From UBA2336 sp964404445 (GTDB lineage: Bacteria > Bacteroidota > Bacteroidia > Cytophagales > Cyclobacteriaceae): 64,000 nt of DNA. A program made the translations under genes and the position numbers. Where the stretch lies: contig CAYOJW010000002.1 of assembly GCA_964404445.1 (NCBI GenBank), positions 310,001-374,000 of the forward strand. Reading direction: 5' to 3'. The notes under the pieces were generated by a model, which was not told where the DNA came from, ran no database searches, and saw nothing but the letters and a program-made list of their open reading frames with translations. Positions 9,035 through 17,456 of the stretch are shown in pieces. Each line of letters opens with the position of its first letter. Position 1 is the first letter of the stretch.

Positions 9035-10755
9035 CCGATTGTTTTAAGTTCGCGCTTCACAAACTCCATTAACTCGTTAATGTACGCTTTGCTAAAATCA
9101 AATTTGATATTGGCGGCCGCATACACTTCGGGGATACTCTTCATATACCCAAGTTTTAACGCATTCATATACCCCTGCAACCCTGCCTGTTTATTGTTGC
9201 GGTAGTTGCGCCACACGGCTATCGCACCTAACTGCGCCATGCCGTATTCAACATAATAAAACGGAACTTCATACAAATGGAGTTGTTTCTGCCAGAGGTA
9301 ATCTTTAGCCTCCTGCAAACCACTCCAATCCGTTTCCGTATCGCTGAACTGATCGAAGATACGATTCCAGTTTGCTTTACGTTCTTCCAGCGAATGCGTT
9401 GGGTTTTCGTACAGCCAATGCTGGTACTGATCGATAGTGGCTACCCAGGGGAGCGTTTCGATCAAATCTTCTAAGTGTTCGCGCTTGGCACGTTTCAGGT
9501 CTTCTTCGTTGGTGAAAAATATATCCCAATGATCCATCGAAATCAATTCCATCGACATTGAAGCTAACTCGGCTACTTCCGAGGGTGTCGATTTAAAGTC
9601 GTTTAACTCTAAATCGCGTGTTAAAAAATTATGAATGGCATGGCCGCCTTCGTGCATGATGGTTACCATATCGCGCAGTGTTGAAGTGGCGTTCATAAAA
9701 ATAAACGGCACACCAATTTCGGACAACGGGTAGTTGTACCCGCCCGGTGCTTTGCCTTTACGCGACTCCAGATCGAGGTGCCCCATCGCTTTCATGATAG
9801 AAAGGCACTGACCGAGATACGGATCGAGTTTATAAAAAACAGCAATGGTTTTATCGGTTAAATCTTTTCCGTTATCGAATGCCTTGAGTGCGTCTTTACC
9901 TTCGGGATCAACGGCTTTGTCCCACGGGCGTAGTGATTCTACTTTTAAGGTTGATTTCCTGTCGTTGGCAAAAGTGTTGAGTATGGGTACAACCTGCGCC
10001 CGGATAGATTCGTGAAAATCGAAACAATCTTGTGGCGTATAATCAAACCGGCCTAAAGCCTTAAACATATAATCGCGGAAATTTTTAAAACCTGCATTAG
10101 TTGCTGCCGCATGGCGCAGCGAAATCAGTTTGGTGAACAAGGCATCTAACGCATCTTTATCATGCAACCTGCGTGTAGTTATTTTTCGGTATGCTTCTTC
10201 CCGTTTCTGCCGGTTGGCCGACATGAGAAAAACAGAAGCCTGTTGCAGCGTTAATTCTTTATCATCGATCGTTACGGTCATCGCGCCCGAAAGCTGGGCG
10301 TACTTTTGCTGCTCGGTCGTGATTTCGGTAAACAGGGCGATGTTCTCTTCCCTGAAAATTTCAATATCTTTCTTCAGGCTTCTGATCATGATGTTGAAGC
10401 CTGTTTCTTTTTCGAGAGCCGGTAAAAATGCAGATGCCGCAGCTTTTTTATTTAACTGATCAGATACAGGCGCTATTTGCGGCTGGATGTTCACCACAAA
10501 ATTTTCATAGCTTTTATTATAGGCTTCGTTTTCGGTGTAGCACGTCATGTTGATGTAACGCCAGGCCATGTCTTCCGAAATGACAGCCTCCAACTCACTT
10601 CTGTCGCGCAGCCATTGCCGGACGTTTTCTGCCGAAGTAAACTCACGCGACAACAGGTTATCAAAATAAGGTTTTAGGGCAGTCCAATCGGTAACTGTAA
10701 AACTTTCGGGAAGAAATTGGCGTTTCGGGCGCTGAAGTTTTTCAACAGAATTCAT
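9031..10755 (-). CDS. M3 family oligoendopeptidase
   Basis: Cytosolic zinc metallopeptidase of the M3 (oligoendopeptidase F-like) family, 574 residues, close to the usual length. The zinc-binding HEGGH lies at 368-372, with a third acidic ligand expected about 25 residues downstream in SEVAELASMSME. No signal peptide is visible. It hydrolyses short peptides during protein turnover. The gene is monocistronic and convergent with the MarR gene, overlapping it by 4 nt. Upstream is the terminator of the M1 peptidase gene. Confidence 0.92.
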   Translation of the reverse strand: MNSVEKLQRPKRQFLPESFTVTDWTALKPYFDNLLSREFTSAENVRQWLRDRSELEAVISEDMAWRYINMTCYTENEAYNKSYENFVVNIQPQIAPVSDQLNKKAAASAFLPALEKETGFNIMIRSLKKDIEIFREENIALFTEITTEQQKYAQLSGAMTVTIDDKELTLQQASVFLMSANRQKREEAYRKITTRRLHDKDALDALFTKLISLRHAAATNAGFKNFRDYMFKALGRFDYTPQDCFDFHESIRAQVVPILNTFANDRKSTLKVESLRPWDKAVDPEGKDALKAFDNGKDLTDKTIAVFYKLDPYLGQCLSIMKAMGHLDLESRKGKAPGGYNYPLSEIGVPFIFMNATSTLRDMVTIMHEGGHAIHNFLTRDLELNDFKSTPSEVAELASMSMELISMDHWDIFFTNEEDLKRAKREHLEDLIETLPWVATIDQYQHWLYENPTHSLEERKANWNRIFDQFSDTETDWSGLQEAKDYLWQKQLHLYEVPFYYVEYGMAQLGAIAVWRNYRNNKQAGLQGYMNALKLGYMKSIPEVYAAANIKFDFSKAYINELMEFVKRELKTIG

Positions 10756-10812
10756 AGCAAAAAATTATCCGGGCAAAGTAAAACATTTATTGCCAATACA
10801 GACCGATAAAAC

Positions 10813-10839
10813 AAAAAGGATATGCGTGTCACATATCCT
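10813..10839 (-). terminator. Rho-independent terminator of the M1 peptidase gene
   Basis: The perfect 8-bp stem AGGATATG (10817-10824) / CATATCCT (10832-10839), with a 7-nt loop, is followed on the minus strand by a T run. It lies 27 nt after the M1 stop and before the M3 gene. Confidence 0.75.
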
Positions 10840-10865
10840 CTTTGCTCTTAATTTATATATTATAA

Positions 10866-12740
10866 TTACTTCTTAACCGGCCACACGTTATTACTACCTA
10901 AAGCATCAAACCCGCCTTCAATTTTGAGGCGGATACTTTTTACCTCGCTTTTCGATTCTACTTTGTACTGATAAACACTGGCATCTTTCCATACGGCCGG
11001 GCTTATTGGCTCAATTTTTTTTGTGTCGTCAGCAAACGTAATTACCAGGCTTGCGGCAAGCGGACGGCCTCCCGTGTTTTCTACGGTAACGGTTTGCCCG
11101 CTATAATCGGTAATGGCTAAATCCATGTAACCCCAGTTAAAATACCATTGATTCCAGAACCAGTTCAGGTCTTTGCCCGACACGCGGTTAAACGTATTAA
11201 AGAAATCGTACGGTATAGGGTGTTTGTATTTCCATTCGTTGATGTATGCCGATAAACATTTCAGGAATAAATCTTTACCCAGCATATTATACAACGAGAT
11301 GTACGACATCGAACCAATTGTATAAGAATTCGTGCCACTGTTCGACATTAAATAACTGGGAACCATAACCGGCCCGAGGTTAAGCGAACCCAAACCGGGC
11401 GAATCGAACTGACGCGGTTCGCCCTCCTCTTCTTCAATAAAGTATTCGCTAAAGTTGGCCATGCCTTCGTCCATCCACGCATAACGTTTTTCGTTGATAC
11501 CCATTAAGAACGGAAAATACATGTGGCACATTTCGTGCAACGTCAGGCCAAGGTTCGCTTCAAAATCGTCAACCTTCTTGCCCATCCATCGCGACATCAG
11601 TTCGCCCGGAATACTCTCATCATTGGCCATGCCCGGAAACTCCATGCCTCCGCCCACAAGTCCGTTGAAAATCACAAAGTGTTTGTACGGAAAAGGCTGC
11701 ACCGGAAACTTGGTATGAAAAATTTCTATCGATTTGGAAATCGTTTTTAATACCGCAGCAAATTCTTTATGCTCGACCGGGTAAGCCGTGTTGATAAAAT
11801 ATTCACCGAACGAATCTTTGTACGATGTTGCATCCCAAACGAAATGATCACTCAGCGCAAAAGCAAAATCGGGGAAATCGTTGGCTTTGTATTTCCACGT
11901 AAGTGTTTTTCCTTTTCCTTTATGGAAATCGGCCGTGGTTAAAATCGAAACAGCATCTTTGCTCTTTTTCGCTTTTGCGAGCCTGTCTTGTATTGTTTTT
12001 GAATACACCTCTGTCGGGTTGTTGGGTGCAACTGATGCCCATACCATATAATTATCGGGTGCGGTTACCTCCACTTCATAATTAGAATAGTCGTGGTAAA
12101 ATTCGGTAGCGGCATCATAAACTACGCGATCCCAGCCGTACACATCATCCAACACCGACATTTCAGGATACCAGTAAGCAATAAACATTGAAGTGCTGTC
12201 GATAGCACCACTGCGTTCAAAGCCTTCGCCCGGAATGGTGTAGCTCCATGTCACTTCAATTTTCATGGATGTTTTCGGTGCTAATTTTTTCGCTAAGCGG
12301 ATGGCATAGTTTGTCCCGTTGTAATTAACCGTGCGTGAAGGTTCGGTCGAAATCGTTTCACCGTTCAACGCCAGTTTCGATATAACCATCCCTTCGTTTT
12401 TGATATAATTATCCCCGGCAAAGAAACCGCCACGCTTTGATCCTTCTTTGTAATAATCGGGATAGGTATGAAATACAATCTGCGTAAGCGAATCGGGGCT
12501 GTTGTTGTAGTACGTGATTACAGCTTCGCCCTCTAATTTTTTGCTTATAGGATCAACTTTAGCTTTCAGTTTGTAATCCGAACGGTTTTGCCAATAGGTT
12601 GGCGACACGCTTCCATCGGCTTTGCGCGTTCCTTTTTCGTAAGCACGTTTAAACTCAACAGGTGTGTAAAGGCTTTTCTGTTGCGCTGTTACCGTAATGC
12701 TTACCAGCATACAGGCAGCGATCAATAATTTCAGTTTCAT
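10866..12740 (-). CDS. M1 family metallopeptidase, exported
   Basis: Zinc aminopeptidase of the M1 (gluzincin) family, 624 residues, with a cleavable signal peptide (AQ at about 19-20). The exopeptidase loop GGMEF at 364-368 is a variant of the GxMEN consensus. HEMCH at 402-406 supplies two zinc ligands and the catalytic Glu, and E425 in the MDEGMANF block is the third ligand. The C-terminal domain lacks a sorting signal, so a periplasmic or outer-membrane location is likely. It probably trims peptides for nutrition. The gene is monocistronic and ends at a clear terminator. Confidence 0.9.
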   Translation of the reverse strand: MKLKLLIAACMLVSITVTAQQKSLYTPVEFKRAYEKGTRKADGSVSPTYWQNRSDYKLKAKVDPISKKLEGEAVITYYNNSPDSLTQIVFHTYPDYYKEGSKRGGFFAGDNYIKNEGMVISKLALNGETISTEPSRTVNYNGTNYAIRLAKKLAPKTSMKIEVTWSYTIPGEGFERSGAIDSTSMFIAYWYPEMSVLDDVYGWDRVVYDAATEFYHDYSNYEVEVTAPDNYMVWASVAPNNPTEVYSKTIQDRLAKAKKSKDAVSILTTADFHKGKGKTLTWKYKANDFPDFAFALSDHFVWDATSYKDSFGEYFINTAYPVEHKEFAAVLKTISKSIEIFHTKFPVQPFPYKHFVIFNGLVGGGMEFPGMANDESIPGELMSRWMGKKVDDFEANLGLTLHEMCHMYFPFLMGINEKRYAWMDEGMANFSEYFIEEEEGEPRQFDSPGLGSLNLGPVMVPSYLMSNSGTNSYTIGSMSYISLYNMLGKDLFLKCLSAYINEWKYKHPIPYDFFNTFNRVSGKDLNWFWNQWYFNWGYMDLAITDYSGQTVTVENTGGRPLAASLVITFADDTKKIEPISPAVWKDASVYQYKVESKSEVKSIRLKIEGGFDALGSNNVWPVKK

Positions 12741-12851
12741 GCAATTTGGTTTTATTCGTACCGGCTATTTACTAAATAATTCTGCGCAAAGCGAACACCC
12801 ATTAACAGAATCTATGTCAAAACGCTTAATTTACGGTCACATTACTCCTCC

Positions 12852-13979
12852 ATGAACATTGAACTAAAGCCGGCCGATTCCAAATCGCTGCTAAAAGAAT
12901 TTATTTACCTGCCCGAAAAAATCTATGCAGGCTATAATCGTTGGGTACCTCCTTTGTATGCCGATGAGTGGAATTTTCATAACCCGAAACAAAATAAATC
13001 GCTCAACCATGCCGAAGTAATCCGGTTAATCGCTTACCGACAACATAAACCCGTAGGGCGTGTAATGGGCATCATCAATAAAACATACAATGCCGCACAC
13101 AACGAAAAAACCGTCCGTTTTTTTGCATTGGATTGCATAAACGATTTATCGGTTGCACAATGCCTGTTGCAACGCATTGAAGCTTGGGGACGTGAGAAAG
13201 GCATGACAAAAATTATCGGTCCGTATGGGTTCTCGGATAAAGACCCGCAGGGACTTCAAATTGAAGGGCTTGATTTATTGCCCGTGTTGGCCACGCCCAC
13301 TAATCCCGATTATTTACAACCGTTGGTTGAGCAACAGGGTTATGGTAAAGAGCTTGACTGCGTATCGTATCAGATACCCATACCCGAACAACTTCCGGAA
13401 ACATACCGTAACGTATATAACCGCATTGCAGCCAACCGGCAGGTAAAGCTTATTGAGTTTACAGGTAAAGGAAAACTTAAACCCTACATCATCCCGGTTT
13501 TCAGGTTGGTAAACGAAACATACTCGCCCATTTTTGGTTTCGTGCCCATGACGGAAGAAGAAATGAAAAAATTTGCGGCTCAATATTTACCGGTACTCGA
13601 TGCGGAGTTCGTTAAAATTGTTGTGAACCTACAAAACGAAGTAGTAGCCTTTGTTGTATCCATGCCTGAAATGAGCGCTGGCATTCAAAAAGCAAAAGGC
13701 CGGCTGTTTCCGTTGGGGTTTATTCACATCCTGAATGCCATGCGCAAAACACAACAGCTTAATTTGTTATTGGGAGCTATTAAACCCGAATATCGTGGCA
13801 AAGGCATTAATGTACTGATGGGGCAAGCGCTGATTGCCTCGGCAAAAAAACGCGGCATGAACGTTATCGACAGCCATTTGATTTTAGAAACCAATGTTAC
13901 CATGCGTGCCGAGTGCGAGAAGTTAGGCGGTGTGCTGCGTAAGCGGTATAGGGTGTATGGGAAGAGTCTTAGTTGTTAG
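12852..13979 (+). CDS. GNAT-like N-acetyltransferase domain protein, uncharacterised
   Basis: A 375-residue soluble protein found across Bacteroidota. The N-terminal half contains an acetyltransferase-like segment (PVGRVMGIINKTYN, about residues 60-74) followed by GPYGFSDKDPQGLQIEG. A C-terminal GAIKPEYRGKGINVLMGQAL (about 309-328) strongly resembles the GNAT acetyl-CoA loop (Q/RxxGxG/A). The duplicated layout suggests two GNAT-like folds. The substrate is unknown. It is divergent from the M1 peptidase and has its own short upstream region. Confidence 0.7.
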   Translation: MNIELKPADSKSLLKEFIYLPEKIYAGYNRWVPPLYADEWNFHNPKQNKSLNHAEVIRLIAYRQHKPVGRVMGIINKTYNAAHNEKTVRFFALDCINDLSVAQCLLQRIEAWGREKGMTKIIGPYGFSDKDPQGLQIEGLDLLPVLATPTNPDYLQPLVEQQGYGKELDCVSYQIPIPEQLPETYRNVYNRIAANRQVKLIEFTGKGKLKPYIIPVFRLVNETYSPIFGFVPMTEEEMKKFAAQYLPVLDAEFVKIVVNLQNEVVAFVVSMPEMSAGIQKAKGRLFPLGFIHILNAMRKTQQLNLLLGAIKPEYRGKGINVLMGQALIASAKKRGMNVIDSHLILETNVTMRAECEKLGGVLRKRYRVYGKSLSC

Positions 13980-14104
13980 TTGTTAGTTTTTTTGTAATCA
14001 GAGCTTAGGGATTAGAATGTAGTCCGCTCTATGATAAGTAATACCAATACAAACTAAACGATTAATAATTGTACCTTTACCTGATTCGATTAAAACGCTG
14101 TTCC

Positions 14105-15097
14105 ATGAAAAATCCCTTGATCATTCTTTTACTGTTAGCGATTGCAGCCTGTCAACAAAAAACCGAAAAACCAATCGGTACATTCGAACGCCTCGATACC
14201 GCGTTTGATCTTGTGGTTTCGGACGATGCCACTATTGAAATAATTGGCGAAGGCTTTGCTTGGAGCGAAGGCCCCGTGTGGGTTGAATCGCAAAAGATGT
14301 TACTGTTTTCGGATGTACCCAAAAACACTATTCATAAATGGACACACGAAAAAGGTGTTGAGCTTTACCTCACACCTTCGGGTTTTACGGGTGACTCTAC
14401 CAATAGTCCCGAGCCGGGATCGAACGGTTTGACGCTTGACGATGAAGAAAACTTAGTGCTTTGCCAATGCGGCAATCGCCAACTCGCGGTGATGAACGCG
14501 CCTATCGACAAACCCGTTGCTGACTTCACTGCCCTTGCCGACCGCTTTAACGGAAAGCGTTTTAGCAGTCCTAACGATGTAGTCTTTTATCACCACAACT
14601 TTTATTTCACTGACCCACCGTATGGTTTAGCCAAACAAATGGATGATCCCGAAAAAGAAATCCCGTTTCAGGGTGTTTACGTTGTGCCTGCAGATGGCGG
14701 TGTAAAACTGATTGTCGATTCGTTAACACGCCCCAACGGCCTGGCCTTTCTTCCTCATCAAAAAACACTGATCGTAGCCAACTCCGATCCCGGCAAGGCC
14801 GCCTGGTATGCCTTCGATCTGACCGAAAGCGATTCGGTAACGGATGCACGTATTTTTTACAATGCCACCGAAGAAGCCAAAACCGATATTGGTTTACCCG
14901 ATGGTTTAAAGGTTGACAGCAACGGTAATGTGTTCGCCACCGGCCCGGGCGGTATCTGGGTGTTTAACGCCAGCGGAAAAGTGTTGGGCAAAATCCGGTT
15001 TGCTGATTTTCCGGTTTCAAACTGCACATTATCGGGCGATGAAAAAACATTATACGCAACTGCCGATATGTATGTATTGAAAATTAAGCTCCGCTAA
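14105..15097 (+). CDS. SMP-30/gluconolactonase family lipoprotein
   Basis: A six-bladed beta-propeller hydrolase of the SMP-30/gluconolactonase/LRE-like family, 330 residues. The N-terminus is a lipoprotein signal (LLLLAIAAC lipobox, Cys about residue 18), so it is periplasmic and membrane-anchored. Family blocks include EGPVWVESQKMLLFSDVP, SSPNDVVFYHHNFYFTDPPYG and RPNGLAFLP, which contribute the metal-binding Glu, Asn and Asp. The likely reaction is lactone hydrolysis, with no proven substrate. The ATG at 14105 places the lipobox correctly; the longer frame from 14069 does not. It is followed 2 nt later by a small membrane protein gene, so it heads a three-gene operon. Confidence 0.88.
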   Translation: MKNPLIILLLLAIAACQQKTEKPIGTFERLDTAFDLVVSDDATIEIIGEGFAWSEGPVWVESQKMLLFSDVPKNTIHKWTHEKGVELYLTPSGFTGDSTNSPEPGSNGLTLDDEENLVLCQCGNRQLAVMNAPIDKPVADFTALADRFNGKRFSSPNDVVFYHHNFYFTDPPYGLAKQMDDPEKEIPFQGVYVVPADGGVKLIVDSLTRPNGLAFLPHQKTLIVANSDPGKAAWYAFDLTESDSVTDARIFYNATEEAKTDIGLPDGLKVDSNGNVFATGPGGIWVFNASGKVLGKIRFADFPVSNCTLSGDEKTLYATADMYVLKIKLR

Positions 15098-15099
15098 TT

Positions 15100-15357
15100 A
15101 TGGAAACATCGTTGTGGATTGATGTTATCGGCTGGATAGGCTCGTTGGGGCTGCTCGCGGCTTATGGTTTAAACAGCTATCAGAAAATAAAATCCAATTC
15201 GTTTGTGTTTTTGGGCTTAAACTTGGTGAGCGGGTTGTTGCTCATTGTTTATACTTACTACCTCAGCGCGTATGCCAACACGTTTTTAAACATTGTGTGG
15301 GTGATTGTGGCCATCCCCGCACTGATAAAGCTTGCCCGGCAAAAAACAACAGCCTGA
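15100..15357 (+). CDS. Small three-helix membrane protein (CBU_0592-like)
   Basis: An 85-residue integral membrane protein with three hydrophobic helices (about residues 5-25, 33-53 and 58-77). The pattern, with a GWIGSLGLLAAYGLNSYQKI start, resembles the small CBU_0592/YgjV-like membrane family of unknown function. It starts 2 nt after the SMP-30 stop, and its TGA abuts the TTG start of the CDF transporter gene, indicating translational coupling. No function can be given. Confidence 0.75.
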   Translation: METSLWIDVIGWIGSLGLLAAYGLNSYQKIKSNSFVFLGLNLVSGLLLIVYTYYLSAYANTFLNIVWVIVAIPALIKLARQKTTA

Positions 15358-16350
15358 TTGGAAGCCGCCAAACAAAATATAAAAATTCAAACCTGGGTAG
15401 CGGTATTGTCGGTTGTGTTATTATTAACCAAGATTACCGCATACTTTGTAACAAACTCCGTTGCCATTTTAACCGATGCCCTCGAAAGCATTGTAAATGT
15501 AGTGGCGGGTTTCTTCGGGCTATACAGCTTATACCTCTCGGCCAAGCCACGCGATGCCGATCATCCCTACGGACACGGCAAAATTGAATTTGTATCGGCT
15601 GCTGTTGAAGGAACTCTTATTGCAATAGCCGGCTTGTTGATTTTATACACCGCCATTAAAAACCTGCTTTCGCCAGGTGAGCTTCATCAATTGGATACGG
15701 GCATTCTGCTCATTGCGTTTACAGCCGTTGTCAATTTTATTACCGGCCGCATTTGCGTACACACTGGTACTAAAAACAATTCGTTAGCGTTAGTCGCCAG
15801 CGGCAAACACCTACTATCCGATACTTACTCTACGCTGGGTATTTTAGTGGGATTAGCCTTGCTGTACTTCACCCGGCTTGCGTGGATCGACAGTGTTGTA
15901 GCCATATTGTTCAGTTTTCTGATACTGCATACCGGCTACAAAATTATTCGTAAATCGGTAGCGGGGATTATGGACGAAAGCGACCGCACCTTGTTAAAAC
16001 AAATGGTTACGCTGCTTAACAACAACCGCAGACCCAACTGGATTGATTTGCATAACCTCCGGATCATTAAATACGGCAGTACATTACACCTCGATGCGCA
16101 CCTCACTGTACCGTGGTATTTTAACGTACACGAAGCCCATCGGGAAATTGATGCCCTTGCCGAATTAGTACGAAAAAAATTTGGCGAGTCGCTGGAACTG
16201 TTTGTTCACTCTGATGGCTGCCTGGAACACTCATGCTCCATTTGTACGAAAACCGACTGCCCGGTGCGCAAACATGCTTTCCAGGAAAAAATTGAATGGT
16301 CGATAGCGAATATCGCCACCAACGAAAAACACCGGAGTACAACACAATAA
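15358..16350 (+). CDS. Cation diffusion facilitator (CDF) metal transporter
   Basis: Metal/proton antiporter of the CDF family in the inner membrane, 330 residues with six predicted helices and a C-terminal cytoplasmic ferredoxin-like domain. The helix-5 metal site HLLSD (HxxxD) is intact. The helix-2 counterpart reads TDALESIVN, with Glu and Asn at positions that are usually His/Asp and Asp, so metal choice may differ from ZitB-type zinc exporters. HPYGHGKIE follows helix 2, as in the family. The C-terminus has a cysteine/histidine-rich tail (CLEHSCSICTKTDC), possibly a metal sensor. The TTG start directly abuts the preceding stop; the first ATG is far inside the protein. Confidence 0.87.
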   Translation: MEAAKQNIKIQTWVAVLSVVLLLTKITAYFVTNSVAILTDALESIVNVVAGFFGLYSLYLSAKPRDADHPYGHGKIEFVSAAVEGTLIAIAGLLILYTAIKNLLSPGELHQLDTGILLIAFTAVVNFITGRICVHTGTKNNSLALVASGKHLLSDTYSTLGILVGLALLYFTRLAWIDSVVAILFSFLILHTGYKIIRKSVAGIMDESDRTLLKQMVTLLNNNRRPNWIDLHNLRIIKYGSTLHLDAHLTVPWYFNVHEAHREIDALAELVRKKFGESLELFVHSDGCLEHSCSICTKTDCPVRKHAFQEKIEWSIANIATNEKHRSTTQ

Positions 16351-16383
16351 GTTTTTTATGGAGGATATAGCGTAACCGTAATG

Positions 16384-16785
16384 TTATTTTAACCTTTCCA
16401 AAACACCTTTTCGCTTTACAATATTTTTATAATCCCACTGTATGGCTTTCGATTTTTCAAGCCAACGCTTTAAATCTTCGGTATTGATTTCATCCAATGA
16501 ATTGTAAAATATTGAAGCGTCCTTAAACTTCTCCCCTCTTACATTCAATTGTTCTTCTCCGAAATCTGCACCACTCCAAAACATTAGTCTTATGCCTTTT
16601 TTCTGCTTGCTGTATCCTGTTATCGGGTTGCCGTCTAAAAACCAAACAGGGTGTGCGTGCCAGATTTTATTTTCGGCTTCACATAAATGTGTGCTGATTT
16701 CTTTTGCAAGCAACTCGCAAATATCCCTGTCTGATGTTGTTTGCGAGTTGTTGTAAGCCGAGATGTCTTTTGAAATTGCTGTCAT
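16384..16785 (-). CDS. DUF1801 domain protein
   Basis: A 133-residue cytoplasmic protein of the DUF1801 family (iron chaperone frataxin-like / YdhG superfamily). The IWHAHPVWFLDGNPITGYSKQKKGIRLMFWSGADFG region carries the family beta-sheet signature. The start ATG overlaps the stop of the preceding DUF1801 gene in an ATGA, so the two were cotranscribed. Paired DUF1801 genes are common in Bacteroidota accessory regions. Exact function unknown. Confidence 0.8.
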   Translation of the reverse strand: MTAISKDISAYNNSQTTSDRDICELLAKEISTHLCEAENKIWHAHPVWFLDGNPITGYSKQKKGIRLMFWSGADFGEEQLNVRGEKFKDASIFYNSLDEINTEDLKRWLEKSKAIQWDYKNIVKRKGVLERLK

Positions 16786-17138
16786 TTCTTGGGTTTTAAT
16801 GCCTTAGAAAACTGTTCGTTGTTTTCGGCCACTCTGAATTTAACAATTTTTTCAATGAGCTTATAAGGTATTGGTTGGTTAAGTGGAAATTGTACCGAAC
16901 CCTTTCCTTGCTTATATTTTGAAAATTCGTCTTGAAACTCGCTATGTCCCGAAGGTGTTGCGTAAAAACCAATGTGATTTTTAAACGCTGCAAAATAAAC
17001 CAACTCTGCCGTTGTTGGTGTTGCGCGAAGCCCCGTGCGCAGGTTCACCAACAACGATTTCTTTGAAACATCGCTATCTATCAAAATAATTTTCCTGTTA
17101 TCCTCATTCGCAGCTTTGTTGGTGAAACTACCGCACAC
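16782..17138 (-). pseudogene. Truncated DUF1801 (YdhG-like) gene fused to repeat sequence
   Basis: Only the C-terminal half is DUF1801: from LVYFAAFKNHIGFYATPSG (coding DNA about 17005 downward) to the end at 16782. In intact relatives this block follows an N-terminal helix and an AEEKISYGMPAF-type strand. Here it is preceded instead by a peptide that reads through an inverted hairpin repeat (17010-17056 and 17114-17162) and antisense to a transposase remnant. The open frame starting at 17138 is therefore a chimera, and the original gene lost its 5' half at about 17005. The ATGA overlap with the downstream DUF1801 gene survives. The family comparison is from memory. Confidence 0.65.
17010..17056 (+). 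repeat. Hairpin repeat, copy 1
   Basis: The perfect 11-bp arms CGTTGTTGGTG (17010-17020) and CACCAACAACG (17046-17056) enclose a second nested pair, TGCGC/GCGCA. It lies exactly where DUF1801 homology stops. Its sequence matches copy 2 when that copy is read on the minus strand. Confidence 0.8.
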
Positions 17139-17324
17139 ACCCTCCGCACAACACCAACAAAGGCTAAGGCGTTAAGCAAAGCCGTAGCTAAAAAATACTT
17201 AACGCCTACCGATTTAACCATAGCAAAAGAAGGCACTGTATTATGGTGGGTACTGTTGATGGGGCGAATGGGGGGACATCAGGGATATAAAAGCAAAGGT
17301 TTGCCTGGATGGCAAACCTTATAG
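17109..17324 (+). pseudogene. Transposase C-terminal remnant (IS4-like DDE family)
   Basis: The plus-strand frame from about 17109 to the TAG at 17322-17324 encodes a C-terminal segment ending LLMGRMGGHQGYKSKGLPGW. This follows the R-[LM]-GG-x-x-G-x-K-x-x-G-x-PGW pattern found at the end of IS4-like transposases. No catalytic DDE region, start or inverted terminal repeats are present, and the frame runs into the hairpin repeat at its 5' end. Two internal inverted repeats occur here: AGGCGTTAAG/CTTAACGCCT (17167-17176 / 17198-17207) and AAGGTTTGCC/GGCAAACCTT (17296-17305 / 17311-17320). It is a decayed fragment; family assignment is from pattern recognition only. Confidence 0.5.
17114..17162 (-). 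repeat. Hairpin repeat, copy 2 (inverted)
   Basis: The perfect 11-bp arms CTTTGTTGGTG (17114-17124) and CACCAACAAAG (17152-17162) flank a 27-nt loop. Read on the minus strand it aligns with copy 1 over its whole length (about three quarters identical), so the two copies face each other across a 57-nt spacer. Confidence 0.8.
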
Positions 17325-17402
17325 AAGGGAATTAATCGTTTCAATACTTTACTCGAAGGTTATACATTAGGTGCTTCACCTTAAAATTGTGGGTTAACCT
17401 AA

Positions 17403-17432
17403 GCCGAGGCGGGTGACGTTGATGGGGATTAA
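17403..17432 (+). repeat. 30-bp direct repeat, left copy
   Basis: Matches 18481-18510 at 27 of 30 positions; the shared core is ACGTTGATGGGGATTAA. The pair brackets the CHASE2-like gene and the gene fragment upstream of it. Confidence 0.75.
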
Positions 17433-17456
17433 ACACCGACCGCAGGCAAAATCCAG

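Noticed and set aside
17167..17207. GTTAAGC and ACTTAAC motifs considered as integron attC core sites
   Set aside because: The order is reversed relative to an attC site, and the spacing is too short for a cassette; they lie within the transposase frame.
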